NCBI GenBank assembly: GCA_021018995.1
Contig: CM037587.1
Coordinates: forward strand, 61,540,104-61,604,103
DNA length: 64,000 nt
Source of the DNA: Chloranthus sessilifolius
Lineage: Eukaryota > Streptophyta > Magnoliopsida > Chloranthales > Chloranthaceae
Direction: 5' to 3'
Below the pieces are notes generated by a model. The model made no database searches. It saw only the letters and a list, made by a program, of their open reading frames with translations, and was not told the DNA's origin. Position numbers and translations under genes: made by a program. This document shows, piece by piece, positions 58,303 through 64,000 of the stretch (position 1 is the first letter of the stretch; every line of letters begins with the position of its first letter).

Positions 58303-60030
58303 ACTAGATGTAGTTAGGCTTTTCTTTCCTTTGCACTTCTTTTCTTGTACTTGTAATGTATGTTTAATCCTTTCTCATAACTATTACCCTGCACTTTCTG
58401 ACCTTTGAACCAGTGAGGACACTACTCCTCATGGTTTGAGGGTGTGGCAGGGTAAGTCTGCCAATAGAATAGTTAACTTTAGTGCAGTAGTGGTGGTGTA
58501 ATTGGGATGAATAAAGTCTATTTCCACCTAATTTGCTGTAATGAGGAAATTTGTAGAAAATTAAAAAAAATTTGCAAACATTTCGAAACTTGAAAATTTT
58601 AAAATCTTAGCACCACCATGAAGCTAACATTAGAAAATTTAAATTAGTACCTAGTAAACCTAAGAGGAGAGAAAAAGGTGAAAATACACTCCATGAGTTA
58701 AAAAAAGGACCATATCTAGTGAGATTTGGGCCCATCAATTTCTGTTGAAGAGTGTTTTTGGTATTTTTTCTGCTCTAACGTTTGATTGACTCAGCACTTT
58801 TTACTAGAAGTTAGGCACCTCCAAATCAAAACTGGTTGCACTCATGACACTAAGGAAATGATTTAAGGCCCTCATTTGGATAGTTTGAGCCTAAAAACCC
58901 AACCTTTTAAAACTGCCCTTTTGCATACACTCTTTGAGCCTCAAAAAGTCCTATTTTTCTGTAACAAACACTGGAGTACTTGCACCTTAACCTCATGACC
59001 TGATTCAACCTTACCCTCACTCTGAGAATTCAGAAGGTAAAGGAGGAGTTGAAGGTAGTGAGAGTGGTCCAACACTTGGTGGAAGGAGAAGAAAAGTAAC
59101 CTATGAACAACAGTGTGTTGGTGGTATTTGTGTGGTAGTTCATTATACAAAAAGAAAAAAAAAATTATACAAAAAAAAAAAAAAAATTGAAAAGAAGAGA
59201 AGTTGGCCACTTTGAATCTGAAAAATGTCAAGGAAGATGAAGTAGTGCTGAAATGAAGGTTGTGAAGTCATGAATCACCTCCTATCCTGCTGATTTCTCA
59301 ATTTTGATCCATTCTATCCTTTTATTCTTTACAAACCTCACCCATAAGCCACATTATAGCCCATCAAAAGACCTTATTGATCCTAAGAGAAATGAGGTGT
59401 CAGGTGGAGATGAGGGAGTGCCTAATCTATGGTGAAAAGTCATGAGGATGTCAGCAATTAGAAGCTTTACCTATGCTCATGCTTGCAGGCCCATTTGGGG
59501 TCTGTAACCACTCTTGAGTTGCTTTAAATATGAACACCCCTAGATATTCATTGTTGAGAGATAGCCCAGGTAAGAATTGGGTTTGACTTGTAACTTCATT
59601 GGGGTTGTATCCAACCTGATTTTCGAATTTAAGGCAAGCTTGGTACTGATATGTGCACATTGAATTTCTAATGTAAAATGATTGGTGGAAATGTAAACAC
59701 ATGAGAAAAATTTTGAGTTTTAAATGGCCTGCATTACTGCTGCAATTTCCTCTGAATTCTAAAGAGATGTGGATTGATGCTTTATTCATTGAAATTTATT
59801 TTGTCATTGACTGCACCACTTTTAACTATTTTAATAGTAAAGTTTCTGGGTATCTTCACTGAAAAACCTCAGGAGACTTCACTCCTCCACTAGGGATCAC
59901 CTAGGGGTTTAAAAGGCTTGGTACATATGCTAAATGTACCCGTGATCCCTATGAAAGTGGCATTTAATTAAGGTGTAGATTTTTAGTTAAAGCTTTGCTA
60001 AGAGACTAGCAAAGATTAGGTTTGGGGGTG
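58303..60030 (+). other. Ath3 3' non-coding region and PPT
   Basis: No gene is supported. A hairpin (TGAGGA 58414-58419 with TCCTCA 58426-58431) is followed by GGTTTGAGGGTGTGG. Long A runs lie at about 59145-59190. The PPT-like GATTAGGTTTGGGGGTG (60014-60030) abuts the LTR. Confidence 0.75.
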
Positions 60031-62535
60031 TGTTAAGACCTGAAAAGTACCACTTTTCACCCCTTAACCTCTGTTAGACCCTTAGTCATTTAATAAATGT
60101 GTGTTAAGACCAATTTGTAGGTAATAAGCAGTAGCTACAGATAAGGCCCTAAGCCTGCTAAGAAGCCTACTTTTACACCAGAACTCCAAGCAACTGGTAG
60201 CCCATTCACAGAGGAAAGAAACACCAAGGTAGAACACACCTGTATTTACACATTGAATGCCCAAGTGGGCCCCAAAAGTTCCTCAGAAGAAAGGAAGTTA
60301 GACCCAAACAGAGAACTTGGCTACAGCATAGGCAAAGCACAGCAGCAACAAGTCAAGATATGAACCTCGGGCCGATGTCGCAAGGTTCAAGTGATTCAGA
60401 GAAAAATGCTTCGAGCAGTTGTCGCGAGTTTCTCAAGGCAGCACACCAATTGCTCGCGTTGTTCTCACGCAGATTAATGATAGAAGGGCTCAAGAAGCAG
60501 ACTTAGCGTAGTTCTTGCGAGGCTCAGTTGTAAGTGCTTGTGCAGTCTTGCGTAACTCAAGAGAGGAGCATTTAATCCTCGCGCGATTTGCTCAGACAAG
60601 CTGAGAAGAGAGAACTCCAGGCACTTTTGCACGCAGCTGTCGCCCAGTGGCCGAGGGATGTAGATCTTTAGGGGACTACTCACGCAATCCACAGGCTGAT
60701 GCACATTGCTTCTTCGTGGGGATCCTCGCAAGATTCACTAAGGAACGAACTGTGCACGAGATTCCCGCGTCACTCAAAAGGAAAGCACAATCCCACGACA
60801 ACCAGAGCATTCCTGCGATGACCAAACTATTTATCCTACGACTGTAGGAGCTTTAAGTCAATTCAATCCCACGACGACCACTCTATCACGCAACAAGACC
60901 TGGAAACCGTTGCTACCTAGCGAGGCTCGGGATCTTAACTTTCCCCCACTTCTATAGGGGCAGTCAGGGAACTTCCAGCAACTAGGGCACACACTTCAAT
61001 GCTCTAATCTCTGTGCACACGCCCTGAGGCATCTAAGGAATAGAAATGGGCCACATTTGCATCATTAAAATTAGGGTTTTACTAACCCTAATGCTCCCAT
61101 AGCCAACTGCTATATAGGCCTAAACCTAGTTTAGGTTTAAGGAGGAGGTGGGGGCTGCATTCCTCCTATCTTCTTGAATCGGCTGTAGAGTTCTAGTAGG
61201 CTAAGGCTAGGATTTAGGCAGCATCTTTTTCCTTTTTCTTCTCTCCATAGCCCAGCACTTGCTGGCTATGCCTTTGTATGTCTATTTGGAATAGTTTTAA
61301 TGAAGTTTTATAATAGGATGTTATACATGTATGAGATTGATGTTTCAGGGTTGTTCTGTACAAGGCTGCTGCCTTGAGATCCTCCATCGCTAAGTTGTAT
61401 TGGAAGCAATGGAGGATTATTTTTAAGGATTTATTCATATCAAAGTGACCTGTGTGTCCAGGCTAGTGCACATACACAGGCCTATGCCCCACCATAGGAT
61501 CCACTAAATCTGAATCCCCATGGGAGCCTGAGCTGGTAGCCTTGTGAACATTGTGGTAGTAATCTACTTGTTCTGTCTTAGACCTCTGTGATGAGGATCG
61601 CCTCTGTGGATAGTCTATGGCCATTTAAGTGGATAGGTTATAGCCCTAGGGTGAGGCCAATCCACAGATCTAAGACAGATTCTTCTTCTCTGCACTTGTG
61701 CTTGTAGCCCTGTGAGAGATTATGCAGAGACAGACTCCCATGTATTTGTATAGACCCACCATCAGATGGCAAATCTGATCTGGCTGTAGAGATTGTAGGC
61801 TTGTGACTAGATCATTGCTCTCTCTCTAAAGCAGTGAACAGCTAGATCTAAAGCTAGTCCTCGAACTCTTACTGGTTCTGTGTGTCCAGGCCAGTGCACA
61901 TATGCAGGCCTATGCCCCCCACACAAAACTTTAGAGGTTGAGGTTCCTATGGATTCTTGAGCTGGTAGCCTGGATGAAGTAGTGCCTATAATGATAAACA
62001 TGTTCTAACCCATCTATGGACTGTGGTTCCCCTATTGGATAGCCTGTGACCATTTGAGTGGATAGGTTATAGCCATAAGCGATTGGATCATGGCACAGGG
62101 GTGAGTGGGATCCTTTCTCCTCTGTGGTGATAATGTAGCCATTGGATAGGACTTCTACAGCAGCAAATCTGAGGCTGAGTTATAAAACCCATCAGATCTG
62201 TACCTAATAGCTTACTTCTCACCCTTTTTATATTTATTTTCTCACACTCCATCATGCTTCTCAACCATTTCTGTAGTTTAGGCATTAGGTTACCATAGGA
62301 TTTAAACAATAGTGACCTTAAATCCCCTTCCATTTAGGATTGCCAGATCTGTAGTCAGATCTGGAGGGCCTAATAAAGATGGCTCCCTTGGAGCTTTAGA
62401 CCATTTTCCCTATGGGACAAACTCTTACTTATTAAAACTTGCTTCAACAGGCCCTGTATCTTATAGGTCTTGATTTCTTTCAGATGTGCTGAATCCATCT
62501 TTGTTTCTTTTCACACTGGAGAAATAACAACAACA
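60031..62535 (+). mobile_element. Ath3 3' LTR (2,505 bp)
   Basis: It starts TGTTAAGACC after the PPT and ends CAACAACA at 62535. The telobox AGGGTTT is at 61073-61079 and the TATA at 61111-61118 has changed to TATATAGG. It aligns along its whole length with 45910-48420. Confidence 0.93.
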
Positions 62536-62540
62536 ACATC

Positions 62541-62895
62541 GCTGCCACCCTTGCCTCCTAGACCTCCAAGACTCTTCACTACCTCCAACCCTAAGACAAC
62601 AAGAGTACCAAAAGCCCAATCAATGGCTTCTCACATAGCATTTGCTGCACCCTAGATTTCGTGTGCAAAGTGTGGGAGACCACACAAAATCGAGGAGTGC
62701 AAAAAATCTACCAGGGATGAAGGGTACCGCATCTGAGAGTGTGGGCAAATAGGGCACTGTATCTGAGAGTGCCCGGAGATGAAGGGTTTGCAACCACTAC
62801 AGCGCCGAATCGAAGAGCTACGCGACCCACGATGTAGGGCCGGGCATATGCAGTCTCTGCACATGATGCCCAAGCCGGCATTGAGGTCATACAAG
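62541..62895 (+). pseudogene. gag: Chr1 gag, 3' part with zinc knuckle
   Basis: Gag resumes after the Ath3 duplication in the frame used before it. A Pro/Arg-rich stretch leads to a first knuckle-like CAKCGRPHKIEEC (about 62662-62700). A second, ECGQIGHCIREC (about 62740-62775), has its first Cys codon changed to TGA. The segment closes with RAYAVSAHDAQAGIEV, the gag-protease boundary typical of chromoviruses, directly before an apparent splice donor. Confidence 0.8.
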
Positions 62896-63015
62896 GTATG
62901 ATCTTTACTTGGATTGTCAATTTATTCTTTCGTATTTTAGATTAAGAAGGTGCAAAAATTATTATACTCTTTACTATAACTCGTCATACTAATTTTAAAT
63001 GTGTGTTTAATGTAG
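62896..63015 (+). other. Apparent 120-base intron between Chr1 gag and protease
   Basis: Coding likeness stops at AAG/GTATGA (62894-62899) and resumes after TTTAATGTAG (63015). The span is AT-rich, has a branch-point-like CTAAT near 62988 and is GT-AG bounded. Sequence on either side fits consecutive parts of the gag-protease boundary. It might instead be a small AT-rich insertion. Confidence 0.5.
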
Positions 63016-63480
63016 GTGTCATCCGCCTGAGTAAATAAAATGATATGTGGCTACAAGGTCCTAGTGTTGATAGACCTGGGGTCTTCACACTCATTTATTA
63101 TGCCAACCCTTGCCAAGGAGATTGGCTACACACCTGAACCCCTAGATTTTGTCTTAGTTATCTCTACGCCAACAGGAAGTTCAATGAGTACGGATATAGT
63201 ATGCTGATCGGTCGTTATCACCATGGCACACCGCCAAACTATGGCTAATCTAATCCTGCTTAAAATGCAACAATTTGATGCTATACTCGGCATGGATTGG
63301 CTAACCAAATTGCGAGCCAAGGTAGATTACTTAGAGAAAATAGCCACTCTCTATCCCAAGAGGGAGAGGCCATTCATATTTATTGGCATTTGACCAACCG
63401 TTGTATCCTTTATATCAGCAATTTGAGTCGAACGACTGATCAGTAAGGGATGCCAAGGATACCTTGCCTTCATACAAGGA
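63016..63480 (+). pseudogene. pro: Chr1 protease
   Basis: The motif LIDLGSSHSFI has its Asp at 63073-63075. TPTGSSMSTDIVC (about 63167-63207) and FDAILGMDWLTKL (63273-63310) are the further standard motifs of chromovirus proteases. A stop and a one-base shift occur near 63030, and a TGA at 63205. Confidence 0.82.
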
Positions 63481-64000
63481 TGAAAGGATGAGAAGTTTGA
63501 CATTGCCAACATTCGGATCGCCTGCAAGTTTCCCGATGTATTCCCTGAGGAGTTACCGGGTTTATCGCCAGGAAGGGAAGTCAAATTTATAGTCGACTTA
63601 GCTCCAGGCACGGAACCAATGTCGAAGGCTCCATACCGAATGGCACTAGCCAAATTCAAAGAGTTAAAGGTGTAGTTGTAAGAGTTACTCGATAAGGGAT
63701 TCATTCGGCCTAGTGTGTCTCCATGGAGAGCACCAGTGTTGGTCGTCAAAAAGAGGGATGGTTCAATGCGATTATGCATAGATTACCGGTAGTTGAACAA
63801 GTTGACCATAAAGAACCGGTATTCACTCCCTAGAATAGATGACCTATTCGACTAGTTGTATGGAGTAAAATTCTTCTTTAAGATAGACCTACAATCAGGT
63901 TACCATCAAATGAAGGTGAGAGATGAAGATGTCCCAAAAACAGCCTTCTGCACAAGGTATGGCCATTACGAGTTCCTCGTAATGCCATTTGGGCTGACCA
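63481..64000 (+). pseudogene. RT: Chr1 reverse transcriptase, N-terminal part
   Basis: FPDVFPEELPGLSPGREVKF (about 63529-63590) opens the domain, followed by the SKAPYRMA segment. Then come [20 protein letters not shown] (about 63706-63770), CIDYR (stop at the next codon), [14 protein letters not shown] (63876-63920) and MPFGLT at the window edge. Several TAG codons replace Gln or Tyr. The catalytic YVDD box would lie just past base 64000. Confidence 0.88.

Larger units (their letters stand above)
45910..62535 (+). mobile_element. Ath3: near-full-length Athila-like element (16.6 kb)
   Basis: This is the only copy with both LTRs (45910-48420, 60031-62535), a tRNA-Asp PBS, gag, protease, RT, RNase H, integrase, ORF3, 3' non-coding region and PPT in the window. 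It is inserted in Chr1 gag with a 5-bp duplication carrying one mismatch. The LTRs differ at many sites and every gene carries stops, so the copy is old and inactive. At about 16.6 kb it is longer than typical Athila elements, chiefly because of 2.5-kb LTRs, the 3.1-kb ORF3 and the long 3' region. Confidence 0.93.
42758..64000 (+). mobile_element. Chr1: chromovirus-like Ty3/gypsy element, 5' part
   Basis: It has a 5' LTR (42758-44854), a tRNA-iMet PBS and gag (45011-45909), is split by Ath3, and continues with gag end, protease and RT up to the window edge. Gag resumes in the same frame after Ath3 when one copy of the 5-bp duplication is counted. The type (Tekay/Del or Reina group) is judged from the tRNA-iMet PBS and the RT wording; the integrase and any chromodomain lie beyond the window. 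Confidence 0.82.

Overview
This is a plant nuclear window, probably from a eudicot with a large repeat-rich genome. It consists almost wholly of Ty3/gypsy LTR retrotransposons nested in one another. Supporting signs are plant-type primer-binding sites (tRNA-Asp and tRNA-iMet complements), Athila-, Tat- and chromovirus-type gag/pol motifs, telobox-bearing promoters and widespread CpG decay. I see no ordinary host gene, rRNA or tRNA gene, and no CRISPR array. The species cannot be told from the sequence alone.

Left block (1-41990), four nested layers. Ath1 (1-9194, enters from the left) lacks pol and ends in a 3' LTR at 6909-9194. Immediately after that LTR comes the gag of Ath2 (9195-24094), so Ath1 appears to sit inside Ath2 gag. 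Ath2 has gag/pol, a third ORF interrupted by an inverted solo LTR (16462-18976, perfect AAGCC target duplication), and a 3' LTR (21666-24094). Ath2 in turn abuts the minus-strand gag of AthR (24095-about 26437), and AthR abuts the gag of TatH. TatH gag is also split by TatN (26758-39200), a two-LTR Tat-type deletion derivative, and TatH gag/protease resumes at 39201-41990.

Middle (41990-42757): about 770 bases that I cannot assign.

Right block (42758-64000): Chr1, a chromovirus-like element, has its 5' LTR at 42758-44854, a tRNA-iMet PBS and gag from 45011. Its gag is split at 45909/62536 by Ath3 (45910-62535), the most complete Athila-like copy. Ath3 has two 2.5-kb LTRs, PBS, gag, protease, RT, RNase H, integrase, a third ORF and a PPT. 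Chr1 then continues with a zinc knuckle, an apparent 120-base intron, protease and RT up to the window edge.

The three Athila-like copies share an unusual plan. After pol comes a spacer that looks like a plant gene promoter and leader (telobox, pyrimidine-rich tract). It is followed by a ~1,000-1,200-codon ORF3 with a helical domain resembling the 'putative plant transposon protein' family, a long proline-rich linker containing TQT motifs, a coiled coil and a lysine-rich tail. A conserved hairpin and PPT-like box follow, then ~1.6 kb of non-coding sequence, the PPT and the LTR. The LTRs and the pol-ORF3 spacer carry dense degenerate arrays of a TCGCG-core motif. All coding regions carry stops or frameshifts, so these are fossils, although several domains remain open over hundreds of codons.
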